This document shows, piece by piece, positions 24,281 through 33,315 of a stretch of DNA of 64,000 nt. How positions within the stretch are numbered: position 1 is the stretch's first letter; each line of letters begins with the position of its first letter. Position numbers and translations under genes: made by a program. The DNA comes from Symbiodinium natans. Taxonomy: Eukaryota > Sar > Dinophyceae > Suessiales > Symbiodiniaceae. Under the pieces are notes generated by a model. That model saw only the letters and a list, made by a program, of their open reading frames with translations, had not been told where the DNA came from and ran no database searches. The DNA is taken from positions 521,501 through 585,500 of the forward strand of contig CAJNDS010001024.1 in the NCBI GenBank assembly GCA_905221605.1, written 5' to 3'.

Positions 24281-27200
24281 TTAGATGGGAACATCTGGCA
24301 GATGCTCAGTGGAGATGTGGAGCAACTTCAGTGCATGAGCCCACTTCTGGACCGAAAGAGCCTTCGTCAAAGGATCACCTTTCTGGTCATTAGTGTTGAC
24401 ATAGCCCAGTTCAACATCATCGTTGTCGTTCACAGCTTCGCACGTAGATGAAACGTTGATGCGATGAGTTTTGGACAAATGCCTCAGCTTAGCTGAATAT
24501 CCTTTACGGACAATGGCAATGCAAGCCTCATTATCTTCACGACACAAGAGCTTAATGCCAGGGATTATGGTTTGCCAAACTTCAAGTAATGGCAAGGCAT
24601 CATTGAACAGCGCACTGCTCAAGGACACGAATTCTGCTTCGGTAGAGCTCCTTGAGACCACTTTCTGTCTCTTGCTGGACCATGACAGAAGAGCAAATGA
24701 GTTGCTTCCTTCAAGGGCAACGATATACCCACTTGTGGAACGTGCGGTGTCAGGACATCCGCCGAAATCTGAATCCACATACAGGGCAAGGTGCAAAGAT
24801 GAAGCTGGGTCGTGGACAAACATCACAGGGTTGTATTGAACCGTCGCAGCAATGTAACCCACCAACCTGGCAACCCTTTTATCATCGTTCACTGACCAAC
24901 GACAGACATTGGTCGTGAGGGTAGTGACGGCCACCATAAGATCTGGGCGATTCAAACGTGCAAGCCACAGAATCTTCATCAGGATGCGAGCGGCGCTGTC
25001 AGCAAGAGAACCCCGAGCATCATTATCACTTAGTGATAGAGCTCCTGGGTCAACATGCGGGGTCCTCTGGTGCTTAACAGCGGAACCAACCAAGGATTCA
25101 TACAAGTCAACACACTGTTTGGCGAAGTCTTCAGTTTCCAACGCAAGGGCTGGTTGATTGTCATACAAGACGTGGCGATGACTGCGACCAAGCACTCTGG
25201 GGAGAGGAGCATAAGGCTCGAGGTCAACTTGTTTCGACAAGGAACTCCAGAAACCTTTATGCTTCGACAACTTCCCGCTCAATGTGAGGTCGTCAACATA
25301 TACGCACAAGATCAGATCCAATGTGGGAAAATAATACACAGAAGGAAGGTTGGGGAATTCAATTCCACCAAGACCAGTGAGAATGCCATGCAAATGCTTT
25401 TGCCAATGCGCTGATGACTCAGGGTGTCCATACAAGGCCTTGTAGAGCGGTGCACAGGGCTGAATTACGTCTCTCTTAGAAGCTGGGACGAGTTCTGGTG
25501 GCAAGAGGACGAAAGTTCGGTTTTTGCTCTTCAAGGCTGCTTGTGTATACGCCTTAATGGCGTCGCTAGTTGTCACACCATGAGATTCGAGAAGACCGAA
25601 TCCAATGACCGTGTTCAGTCCCTCAAGCGAAGAAGGGGCAGACGCGAAGAGTTCTTCGAACACAGCAGACATTCCAGTCTGGTCACGTATATCGTCTCCA
25701 CGAAAGACGATACGCGCCTTAAGCTTCCAAGAATCAGGCTCTAGTTCGGCGCCTTTCACACTCATGCTGACCATCAAGTTTCCGAAGTGGATCACATTGG
25801 AAGTCCTGCGAGCCCATGCAAGAACCTCACTCTTCGGCATGATCTCTTCTTCTATCCAGGTACCTGCCTTCAAAAGACCATCCTTTTCTTCTTGGACCTT
25901 TTCAAGCGCAGCAGGCTGGGAAGTCCATTCCCTTCTATCCAACAGCCGATGGACGTAACCAGGGATTCGGATGTGGCGCATACCAGACTCAAACATCAGG
26001 AGATCGAGCGGTAGTGGCGGCCGAACGTCCTTAACCCTGTGAAGTTGAGGAAAAGTGGGCACACATGGCAACGCTGGTGCAACAAATGCTTTCGCATAAG
26101 GAAACAAAGATGCCAAAATTGCCCTGGCCATGGCCTCAGGGTAAAAGGCTGAGCGTCTTGAGTCTGAACCTTCAACGGTATCGTGCTTGAAGTGCTTAGG
26201 ATGTGAACACTGATAAGCCGCAAAGTCATGCGCCAAACGCTTACTACTAGTCAATATCTTCCAAGGCTTCAGCATTGGGCCACCTCTGGAAGACACAAGT
26301 CCGAAAGCGCATCCGTGGAACTCAACGGTGAGAAGATTGAACTGGTCAATAAAAGCAATGATCTCAGGCAAAGACCAACCAGCAGCGTCTCTTGGCCACT
26401 CGAAACTTACTTCACCCCCCTGAAGTATGACTAATGCAGCAACCCGGATGAATTGCAACAACAGCTTCCGGGATTTCTCCCTTTCGGCGGTAAGCTTTTC
26501 AAGGTATCCCGGCTTAGTGGCCAAGTTCATGCGGGACCACGCTGACCAAGGTCCACATTCAAGGGATCCATGGATGCAGCAACCAGGAGTTGCACTGACT
26601 TGGTGGATGAGCTGATCGATGGCCAAGGGATCCTCGAGATTGATGCTTTCACGGCACAACCGAACCACTTGAACACCCAGTTCTGGACCAAGACGCCCAA
26701 TCATGGAATCCGGAGCGCAGCAAAATTCATAAAGTATCAGTGCACCAGGCTTCTGATGCCGACAGGCAGGCAAAGCTCCAACACCGGGGAGTGCTTCATC
26801 ATCTTCGGGAATGGAAGGTTCGTATTCCGGCGTCCTGAGGAAGTCTAGCTCTGACTCAGAATCTCTCCCTGCAGACCTACCCAAAGCAGCAAGTTCCACT
26901 TCAACTGCTTCTTCATCGGCTGGGTCGATCTCAGGCGGAAGATCAGGCAAGCCAAGATGCTCGAAAGACAAGAGCCTCTCGTGATCCTCAACAGGTTGAG
27001 ACGAAGTTTTGGCCTCGTCCCCGAACGCCTTTTCAAAACGAGCAACACATTCAGGATTGTGGTCGGAACGGTCTCTTTCACAGGCAGTACAACCTGGAGT
27101 AGGGCCAAGCTTCAGAAATCTTGAATAGGTGATGTAGATCCTTCGGGCCTTTTTCTTGATGTTGGCTTGGTCGCCTGAGAAAGGCAGAGGAAGAGGATCT

Positions 27201-30200
27201 GGTATTACGAAGTCTTCTCCTCCACAAAGTTGCAGCGTGTGTTCGGCTGCGTTTTTGAGGGGAAACACTGGATCGCCAGATCGCACATACAGTTCTGCTT
27301 CAGGAACAGATATTACCTCTTCCCAAGAACCAAGTTTGAATCGAACTTTGGCTAAATCCAGCACGTATACAACCGACCTATACAAGAACCCAGGCTCCAA
27401 TCTCCATCCGGCAAACAACCCTGGCTTGGCATTAGGACCAAACTTGCTATCTGCTCGTGCCCGATAGAAAACAAGTTGGCCTAAGATTAATTCCCGAGGC
27501 GGGACGTCTTCGGCATCGAAGTGCGCAACTGCAAAGTCCCATCGTGAGAGATCAGATTCGAGAGGAGCAGGATGCGAAAGGTTCATCGCCATTGACCCGT
27601 AGCGGCAAGCCACTGTCCACAACTCAGGTCTGACAGCAAACCCTGCTTCAAGAAAAGATGACCTGACCCCTTCTTGGAAAGACCGAATTTCACGCTCAAG
27701 TTGAGAATTATGAGGAAACCGGTTCGGCAATGAAGGCATGTGTAACCAGCCCAAGGTTTCTGCAGCAAGCTTGAATTCGTCTGCTGCATCAGAAACCAGC
27801 GATACCGGTTTGCTGCACACTTTCCTCCCAACAAAACGCTTGAGGCATGTCAAGATGGAATCAGTTGAACGATCTGTGGCAGGGTAAGCAGCAAACAATC
27901 CTGTGAAGCGATCTCGAAGGCACAACACCACATACTCTCTTCCGGGAGCATTGGAGTCACTAGGTGACTTGAACACATGGATGTGATCAGCTGCAATAAC
28001 CTCTCCAAACTCAGAAGCTTCTAGCATCGCGGGCTCAGAATCCTCATCACGAGGCTTGCGGCGCACCCTGCGGGATAAGAGTTTGGATCGATTGCACACA
28101 TCGCAGAACGGGTTCTTTGGGAAATGGAATAAGCGATGCTTCACGCTCACAGCTTCATCTCTCAATTTGCGAACTCGATCGCTGACATGGGCATCGTCCA
28201 CGATGGGAACTCCCGGCGAACTCACATCTAAAGGCTTGTCCCCTTCAGGAAGCGCAGATGCAGCTGGACCATCAGGGTTTGCCTCGACAAGATGTTCTTT
28301 GGGCAGCCCCCCTGACGAAGAGGAAGGCACTTCGGACGACTCAATCTCTGCTGGAATGACATCAACCAGCGGGTGACTGTCCAAAGGAAATCCAACTCCT
28401 ATGAGAGCATCTAAGACATCAAGCTCAAGAGAAGCTGGATCTTTTGCTGCGTACAAGATCATCACCAGCCGATCACCAGTCCAAGGTTGCGTGGCATGTA
28501 GTCGATTTTTGGCAGAGAACTGGATAACCCCTTTCTTGAAACTCAAAATCTTGCCAATCTGCGAAACGCTTGGAAAAGGACATTTGTCTCTTCCTGCAGC
28601 ATCTTCAATCCAAACACCACCACCGGTAAAACCCCCCAACGAAATGACAACATTGTCGATCCCAGCATTACGGGAATCCTTGTGAGGATCTGCGGACACA
28701 TTGTGCAGCAAATTGATGGTGGTGTAAACATGTCCAGGGGCTTTACGCTGTGCAAATTGGTTCAATGCACGAGTCACGAAAGGGTACTCCTTCGTAGACT
28801 TCAAAAGACCGACGACGCCACCTCGACGGAAGCAGCCAACTGCAAAGGACGAGTCGTTGCTCGGCTCAATCCCTCGGGGTGCTGAACCACGCTTCACAAG
28901 TCCAAAGATCTTACGAACTTGATTGGGCTGAATATCACCACGCTTTGTTAGGAGGTCTTTGGCATACTCTTCAGCTGGATCATGGGCAAAGGGGGTCGAA
29001 GGCTCTCGGCTTTCCTTACCAGACCTTTCAAGAGAATCAGCTGACGCAGCCACGCCGTGGACAAACTGAACTTTGCTGGTGAAAATAGGCACATGCTCAT
29101 CTATGCGCGTTGCATAAAACCTGGCCTCCTCAGCGCAATCAATCCGAAGCTTAGACAAGTCATGCACGAAGAAAGGAAGGGAACCAGGTAACCATATAAA
29201 GGCCTTCCCGGATTCAACATCCAAACCGGTGCTCCGAACAACTGGACAGTTGTCCAACATGTAGTGGTTGGCGAGAGGCATATTGTCGGACGCAAATCCC
29301 AAACTCTGAGAGCCAGGCTGAGGTCCACCACCTGTGTGGAACGTAACAGGGCTCGCTGAGTGCGCAAGAAAGGACCTGTACGACTCCGACGGAATTCCCT
29401 GGTCTGCCAGCGCTCGCGCCGATCCAAGATGCCGACCAGCAGCTGTGTCGGCAGCCCATTCAACGCTGAAAGCGTTGCTCCCAGGAATGTTGCACATGCT
29501 TGAGGCGGCCATCATTGCCACGACTGCTTTTGCAACAGCTCCTGGGGACTTGGGCTTGGAAGCGGCGGCCTTAGGCTTAGACTTAGGGTCAACCTTAGGG
29601 GTCTTATCAGGGGCGTGGCTGTACTTGCAATTCTCTCCATGCATGCAACCAGACGACATTCTGAAGAAAATGCAAGGTGTCTTGGCTTTTTCTGCATCTG
29701 ACATGCCTTTTGCCTTCGCTTTAGCTTTTGTCTTAGGTTTGGGGCTTGGTGCGGGATTTGCAGGTACTGGAGCCTTCGGTGGAGGTCCAGTGGACACTGG
29801 GGCAGGAGTCTTGGCCTTTGGGGAACTCCGGGACGCCTCCTTAGTCTCTGCAGGAACTCCCTTTGTCTTTGCCTGCGGAGCGGCAATTTGCAAAGACTTC
29901 ATCACTGAGTGAGAGTTTGCATCTTCTCGCTCTTGAACAAGGATATCTTGTATTTTGTTCCATAAGTAATCCCACTCACGACGACGGGATTCTGGCGCAG
30001 ATTCTCTGATATCCTCGATGATGCATTCCAACTTTCGAATATGCTTCACCCGGTGGAAAAGCCATTCACCAGTGAGGCGATCATCTGGCCTCTGTCCGAC
30101 CGGTATGGCATACAGAACAGTCCTTACGCGTTGCACAAAGTCTCGGAGATCTCGCATGGAGTTTCCCCCGATTTCAACCTGGAACAACGTCGAAGCAGTC

Positions 30201-31588
30201 AGCACAGTACCTCGAACACGGTCGATGCTGAAATGACGAGCAAGAAGGGCAAGCATGTATCGACCTTTCGGCTGGGACCGTGCTTGGCCGCACAACTCAA
30301 CATAGGCAATTACCTCTTGCTCCAACTCAGTCACTTGCTTCAACACACGCAAGGAAGTCATCTCTCCAGCAATCCAAGCGTCAAGGCGAGGGAGAAAACC
30401 AGACTCAGTAAGGTCTTCTTTTTCAGCTGTGAAAGACTGAGACAGCCATTCAACGACCAAACCTTCTCCTGACATATCAAGCTTGGCAATTTGGACCAAC
30501 AACGCGTTTTTCCAGGCTCGGAAACCAGCAGCGTCGGAAGGAACAGGTTCAAGCTTGAGATGCAACAAAGCTCGGTTGTCAACAATGTGCTTCTCTTGCC
30601 TCTCAGGCTCTTCGTTCTCATGAATAGGAGATGCATCATTGCATCCTTGATCCGTGCCATTTCTTTGGGCAAGCAGTTGCTGGACGACATCAATCAACTG
30701 ATCAACACGAGGGTCGGTAACGGTTGCAGGAGGGCAAGGGGGTGACTCATTGACAACTTGCGGCAATGAAGGTGCACCATTATTGTCCCCATCCGAACCG
30801 ATATGTACCCAACTAGAACCACCTGAACAGGCACTTGGTGCAATTGCAGATGGCACATCTTGCTGGCGAGGTGCAGGCTTTGGAGGTGAAGACTCAGGAC
30901 TCGTGGCGCTTAAAGCAGCCTGACGAAGTCTCTGAATCTCACGGTCTTTGACTTGCAACTCAACACGTAGCTGGGTGTTTTGGAAGTTCAGCAAGTTGTT
31001 ATCACCCCGGCAGCTGGTTAGGGCGGCTTCAAGCTCTTGGTACCCTGCACGAGCAACCTGAAGTTCAGCTTCGACTTTGCTTAGCTCAGCCTTAGCTACG
31101 GATAGCTGTTCTTCCAAGATTCGACCCTGTTGAAGGATCTCATCATAACGATGTTCGTATTGTTGCAACTGCTCACGCATTTGCTCAGCGGTGGCTTCAA
31201 CCAAACCTCTAGCCTCATTCTCTACCTGCTCTAGCCTTACAGCATGTAGCTGCTCAGCATGATCAGCCACTTGCTGCGCTGCTTGGGCTGCAGCCAAACG
31301 TTGGGCATCCAGGACTTCTTGTGGGGACGCTCCTACGTTCAGGATGTTCTGCGTGTATGAGGCTTGAGCGGTTAGATTCGGGTAAGGTTCTGAGTGCTCA
31401 CGAGTTCTGCGAGGTCCCGACAAAGCCCGTCTAGTCAGAGGAGGGGACCTTTCACGGAGCTCAACTGCAGAACTACTCGTAACCGAACCACTATCTGAAC
31501 CGATACCACCCGGCAATGCCATGGCTGAGGCACTCGATAGATCAAGTACCGAACTAGCTTGGTTGCTAGGGTCTGAGGGGGAAGACAT
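24281..31588 (-). CDS. Copia Gag-Pol polyprotein with extra enzymatic domains (2,435 aa)
   Basis: A single uninterrupted frame with ATG at 31588. Domains by residue: coiled coil about 90-225; Gag core about 335-560; CCCH zinc finger C639-x8-C648-x5-C654-x3-H658; protease-like EWAADTAAG with D714; 2OG-Fe(II) dioxygenase-like domain about 905-1050 (H969xD971, H1031, R1040); integrase with HHCC-like H1151/H1155/C1162/C1165 and probable DDE residues near D1201, D1267 and about E1298-1307; methyltransferase-like segment about 1616-1832; copia-type reverse transcriptase about 1890-2110 (motif A D2009, YVDD 2097-2100); RNase H about 2265-2425 (VDSDFGG, STEAE, REDNEA). The coding capacity appears intact. 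The CCCH finger replaces the usual CCHC nucleocapsid knuckle, and the protease motif differs from the common D[ST]GA. No frameshift or stop separates Gag from Pol, so Gag dosage would need another mechanism. Confidence 0.95.
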   Translation of the reverse strand: MSSPSDPSNQASSVLDLSSASAMALPGGIGSDSGSVTSSSAVELRERSPPLTRRALSGPRRTREHSEPYPNLTAQASYTQNILNVGASPQEVLDAQRLAAAQAAQQVADHAEQLHAVRLEQVENEARGLVEATAEQMREQLQQYEHRYDEILQQGRILEEQLSVAKAELSKVEAELQVARAGYQELEAALTSCRGDNNLLNFQNTQLRVELQVKDREIQRLRQAALSATSPESSPPKPAPRQQDVPSAIAPSACSGGSSWVHIGSDGDNNGAPSLPQVVNESPPCPPATVTDPRVDQLIDVVQQLLAQRNGTDQGCNDASPIHENEEPERQEKHIVDNRALLHLKLEPVPSDAAGFRAWKNALLVQIAKLDMSGEGLVVEWLSQSFTAEKEDLTESGFLPRLDAWIAGEMTSLRVLKQVTELEQEVIAYVELCGQARSQPKGRYMLALLARHFSIDRVRGTVLTASTLFQVEIGGNSMRDLRDFVQRVRTVLYAIPVGQRPDDRLTGEWLFHRVKHIRKLECIIEDIRESAPESRRREWDYLWNKIQDILVQEREDANSHSVMKSLQIAAPQAKTKGVPAETKEASRSSPKAKTPAPVSTGPPPKAPVPANPAPSPKPKTKAKAKAKGMSDAEKAKTPCIFFRMSSGCMHGENCKYSHAPDKTPKVDPKSKPKAAASKPKSPGAVAKAVVAMMAASSMCNIPGSNAFSVEWAADTAAGRHLGSARALADQGIPSESYRSFLAHSASPVTFHTGGGPQPGSQSLGFASDNMPLANHYMLDNCPVVRSTGLDVESGKAFIWLPGSLPFFVHDLSKLRIDCAEEARFYATRIDEHVPIFTSKVQFVHGVAASADSLERSGKESREPSTPFAHDPAEEYAKDLLTKRGDIQPNQVRKIFGLVKRGSAPRGIEPSNDSSFAVGCFRRGGVVGLLKSTKEYPFVTRALNQFAQRKAPGHVYTTINLLHNVSADPHKDSRNAGIDNVVISLGGFTGGGVWIEDAAGRDKCPFPSVSQIGKILSFKKGVIQFSAKNRLHATQPWTGDRLVMILYAAKDPASLELDVLDALIGVGFPLDSHPLVDVIPAEIESSEVPSSSSGGLPKEHLVEANPDGPAASALPEGDKPLDVSSPGVPIVDDAHVSDRVRKLRDEAVSVKHRLFHFPKNPFCDVCNRSKLLSRRVRRKPRDEDSEPAMLEASEFGEVIAADHIHVFKSPSDSNAPGREYVVLCLRDRFTGLFAAYPATDRSTDSILTCLKRFVGRKVCSKPVSLVSDAADEFKLAAETLGWLHMPSLPNRFPHNSQLEREIRSFQEGVRSSFLEAGFAVRPELWTVACRYGSMAMNLSHPAPLESDLSRWDFAVAHFDAEDVPPRELILGQLVFYRARADSKFGPNAKPGLFAGWRLEPGFLYRSVVYVLDLAKVRFKLGSWEEVISVPEAELYVRSGDPVFPLKNAAEHTLQLCGGEDFVIPDPLPLPFSGDQANIKKKARRIYITYSRFLKLGPTPGCTACERDRSDHNPECVARFEKAFGDEAKTSSQPVEDHERLLSFEHLGLPDLPPEIDPADEEAVEVELAALGRSAGRDSESELDFLRTPEYEPSIPEDDEALPGVGALPACRHQKPGALILYEFCCAPDSMIGRLGPELGVQVVRLCRESINLEDPLAIDQLIHQVSATPGCCIHGSLECGPWSAWSRMNLATKPGYLEKLTAEREKSRKLLLQFIRVAALVILQGGEVSFEWPRDAAGWSLPEIIAFIDQFNLLTVEFHGCAFGLVSSRGGPMLKPWKILTSSKRLAHDFAAYQCSHPKHFKHDTVEGSDSRRSAFYPEAMARAILASLFPYAKAFVAPALPCVPTFPQLHRVKDVRPPLPLDLLMFESGMRHIRIPGYVHRLLDRREWTSQPAALEKVQEEKDGLLKAGTWIEEEIMPKSEVLAWARRTSNVIHFGNLMVSMSVKGAELEPDSWKLKARIVFRGDDIRDQTGMSAVFEELFASAPSSLEGLNTVIGFGLLESHGVTTSDAIKAYTQAALKSKNRTFVLLPPELVPASKRDVIQPCAPLYKALYGHPESSAHWQKHLHGILTGLGGIEFPNLPSVYYFPTLDLILCVYVDDLTLSGKLSKHKGFWSSLSKQVDLEPYAPLPRVLGRSHRHVLYDNQPALALETEDFAKQCVDLYESLVGSAVKHQRTPHVDPGALSLSDNDARGSLADSAARILMKILWLARLNRPDLMVAVTTLTTNVCRWSVNDDKRVARLVGYIAATVQYNPVMFVHDPASSLHLALYVDSDFGGCPDTARSTSGYIVALEGSNSFALLSWSSKRQKVVSRSSTEAEFVSLSSALFNDALPLLEVWQTIIPGIKLLCREDNEACIAIVRKGYSAKLRHLSKTHRINVSSTCEAVNDNDDVELGYVNTNDQKGDPLTKALSVQKWAHALKLLHISTEHLPDVPI
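26093..26743 (-). other. Methyltransferase-like segment between integrase and RT
   Basis: Residues about 1616-1832. The order of motifs recalls a class I (C5-cytosine-type) methyltransferase: hydrophobic strand plus EFCCAPDSMIG (motif I position), GSLECGPWSAW (PC-loop position), VSFEWPRDAAGW (ENV position) and HGCAFGL...RGG (late motif position). The canonical FxGxG and PPCQ are absent, so catalysis is doubtful. From memory, similar segments recur in other dinoflagellate copia elements. Confidence 0.45.
28439..28876 (-). other. 2OG-Fe(II) dioxygenase-like domain in copia Pol
   Basis: Residues about 905-1050 lie between the protease and integrase. They show the non-haem iron triad H969-x-D971 (DPHKD) and distal H1031 (RLHATQPW), with R1040 nine residues on for 2-oxoglutarate. 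The intervening core ISLGGFTGGGVWIED resembles the double-stranded beta-helix pattern of prolyl-hydroxylase/AlkB-like enzymes. Substrate is unknown: nucleic acid or protein would both be possible. Confidence 0.7.
29615..29674 (-). other. CCCH zinc finger in Gag
   Basis: Residues 639-658 of Gag-Pol have the C-x8-C-x5-C-x3-H spacing of RNA-binding CCCH fingers (CIFFRMSSGC...CKYSH). A Pro/Lys-rich stretch precedes it (KTKAKAKAKG). It occupies the place of a retroviral nucleocapsid knuckle and probably binds the element RNA (inference). Confidence 0.85.
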
Positions 31589-31737
31589 TGCCTTGAGAGG
31601 TGGAAGCGCTTAGCAGCAGCTCAACGCACCCTTTCTTTTGGCAGAAGAGGCGAGGCTCACGGTTGGATCTGCAATCCCCTCAATGTCGCCAGAGGAGGCG
31701 CTCAGCGCCGGACAACTGGACGAACAGCCCCAGACCT

Positions 31738-33032
31738 TTAGGCGTCCGGAAACCACTTCCGCACCTGACCTTTGATAGCGTCAGTACACTCCGGAAAGCT
31801 GTCAAAGGAAGGCACGGGAGCACGCGGAAAAATAGTGCGCTGTCCACGACTCCCCTTGGATCTCTTCGGAATGGCAATATGCAGAGGAATCACGTGCTCA
31901 GAGCCCGCCAACTCGTCACAGACATCTGCAGAGTCGTCGACGTGAATGATGGGGAGCTCAACCTCCTTTGCCAGATGTTCCAGCACTGCACGCTTCCCCA
32001 ACGGACCAGTGGCCTTCCTCGTAATGAAAATGAGGCAAATAGGCGATTCCCCGATCTGCGTGAAAAGCGTATCACAGGAATTCACTGTCGTCTCAACCAC
32101 GTGCCTTTTAGTGTCCTCGTGATGACAGTAACTGCAGACGAAGAATAAGCCCCCGTAGCGCGGAATCAACGAATGAAGATCGCGCAAGGCTGCCACACAC
32201 TCTGAAGGAAACTCGGGCCTAGGATCCGTCCAGCTTGTCGACTTCTTGTGATATCGATCCAACACTCCGTGAAAATCCAAGCTCAAACCAAAGGAGAATC
32301 TCTCGAAAGCAGGTTCCGTAAGCTTCACCTTAACACCCTCAAAGTCCAGCACCTCTGTCTTCAGGGGACGGAAGTCAATCACACGAGGATTTCCTGTCAC
32401 CTGAGGTGGCGGAGGATGCGAAGGTTCCGGCACACGATGCAGCACCTGAGCCGATGGAGGATGCGAAGGTTCCGGCACACGAGGCGGAGCCTTCGGTGGA
32501 GTCTTTGGAACCGGAATGCCTGATGACAAACTTCGAGGCGGAGCTTTCGGTGGAGTCTTCGGAGCCGGAATGTCTGATGACAATGAAGCCGATGGAGTTA
32601 ACAAAGGCTTTGGAGCCGGCAAAGGCCTCTGAGTTGAAGAGCTTGATGACGAAGAAGCGGGTGGAGGTGATGGAGCCGTGGTCTTCGCCTTCAGAACAAC
32701 AGTTGAAGGATGAAGTCGATGAAACGGACGAACTGGCGTAGAAGGCGGCGGAGTCTCCGGGGCCTGATCGTCAATAACGATCACTTCTGACTGCTCTTCC
32801 ACAGCCTGAAAGGGAGCCGTCCTCGGACGGCGCACTACGGATCTTGTAGATCCGTCAGGGCGACGGAAGGGAACTTCGGATGGATCAGCGAAGATGCCCA
32901 AGTCCTGATCGCGCAGAAGATATATATTTGATATGCTTTCCGCTTCCTCTGGGCTGCGGCGCCCCCTCGAGTGCCTCTCACACCGAGAGGCCTTGGAATG
33001 CGCTCTTCCTCACGAGGAGGGTTGCAGTCCAT
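31738..33032 (-). CDS. Copia ORF1: proline-rich protein with HAD-phosphatase-like domain
   Basis: The open frame 31738-32901 (387 codons) has no internal ATG. A second frame starts with ATG at 33032 in CCCATGG context (MDCNPPREEERIPR...). It would run into the first if one G were added to the GGGGG tract near 32965-32970, so the likely product starts at 33032 and is split by a one-base shift. Residues 50-165 of the 387 are Pro/Ser-rich with repeats PKTPPKAPPR (twice) and RVPEPSHPP (twice). Residues about 200-345 resemble a HAD fold: motif I SLDFHGVLD (D209, with His at the second-Asp position), motif II S257, motif III K303, motif IV HVDD (D322, D323). It lies between the 5' LTR and Gag, where Ty1/copia elements normally have no ORF. 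Catalysis is uncertain because the second motif-I Asp is replaced. Confidence 0.7.
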
Positions 33033-33079
33033 GGGTCCTCAATCCTAGACCCTGAAATCTACAGAACAAACAGAGCGAT

Positions 33080-33092
33080 ACGGCTGATAACC
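33080..33092 (-). other. Primer-binding-site candidate
   Basis: The element strand begins GGTTATCAGCCG directly after the 5' LTR, or TGGTTATCAGCCG counting the last LTR base. This is where a tRNA primer should pair. I could not assign the tRNA. The sequence could pair with either a tRNA 3' end or an internal anticodon-loop fragment, as known for copia. Confidence 0.45.
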
Positions 33093-33315
33093 AGTTGAAC
33101 AGGTTAGAACCTGGCCTAAGCCTAAAAGGGGAAGGACCAGGCACAACCAAAAGAAGGGTTCAGGGACCCTCAAAGCCCTCAACCCTGCGTGCAAGCCGCA
33201 CCTCATGCGGCCTTTTTACTTGAGCCAAAATGGTCAGAAGGTAAGTCATCCTAGTCTGCACAACATGACTATACATGCTTTACAATAGAGGAAGGAAGCT
33301 CGTGATTCTTCAACT
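33093..33315 (-). repeat. 5' LTR of the copia element
   Basis: The 223-bp partner of 23561-23783, with one mismatch. It has the same inverted terminal AGTTGAA/TTCAACT and carries the same spliced-leader-like motif at 33233-33219. Confidence 0.95.
33219..33233 (-). promoter_or_regulatory. Spliced-leader-like motif in the 5' LTR
   Basis: CCATTTTGGCTCAAG on the element strand, identical to the copy in the 3' LTR. It lies about 83-97 nt into the LTR and so could mark the U3/R boundary if the genomic RNA was once trans-spliced (inference). Confidence 0.7.

Larger units (their letters stand above)
23561..33315 (-). mobile_element. Complete Ty1/copia LTR retrotransposon, 9,755 bp
   Basis: Two 223-bp LTRs (23561-23783 and 33093-33315) differ at one position. 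They begin and end with the inverted repeat AGTTGAA/TTCAACT and are flanked by a 5-bp target duplication CTCAG (23556-23560, 33316-33320). In element orientation (minus) the order is 5' LTR, a primer-site candidate, ORF1 (HAD-like), Gag-Pol, polypurine tract, 3' LTR. Integrase precedes reverse transcriptase in Pol, which defines Ty1/copia. Near-identical LTRs and an uninterrupted 7.3-kb pol indicate a recent insertion. It lies in what looks like an exon of a host gene. Confidence 0.95.

Noticed and set aside
24281-31588. A tyrosine- or DDE-type DNA transposon as the source of the large ORF
   Set aside because: LTRs, polypurine tract, integrase before RT, YVDD and RNase H place it firmly in Ty1/copia.
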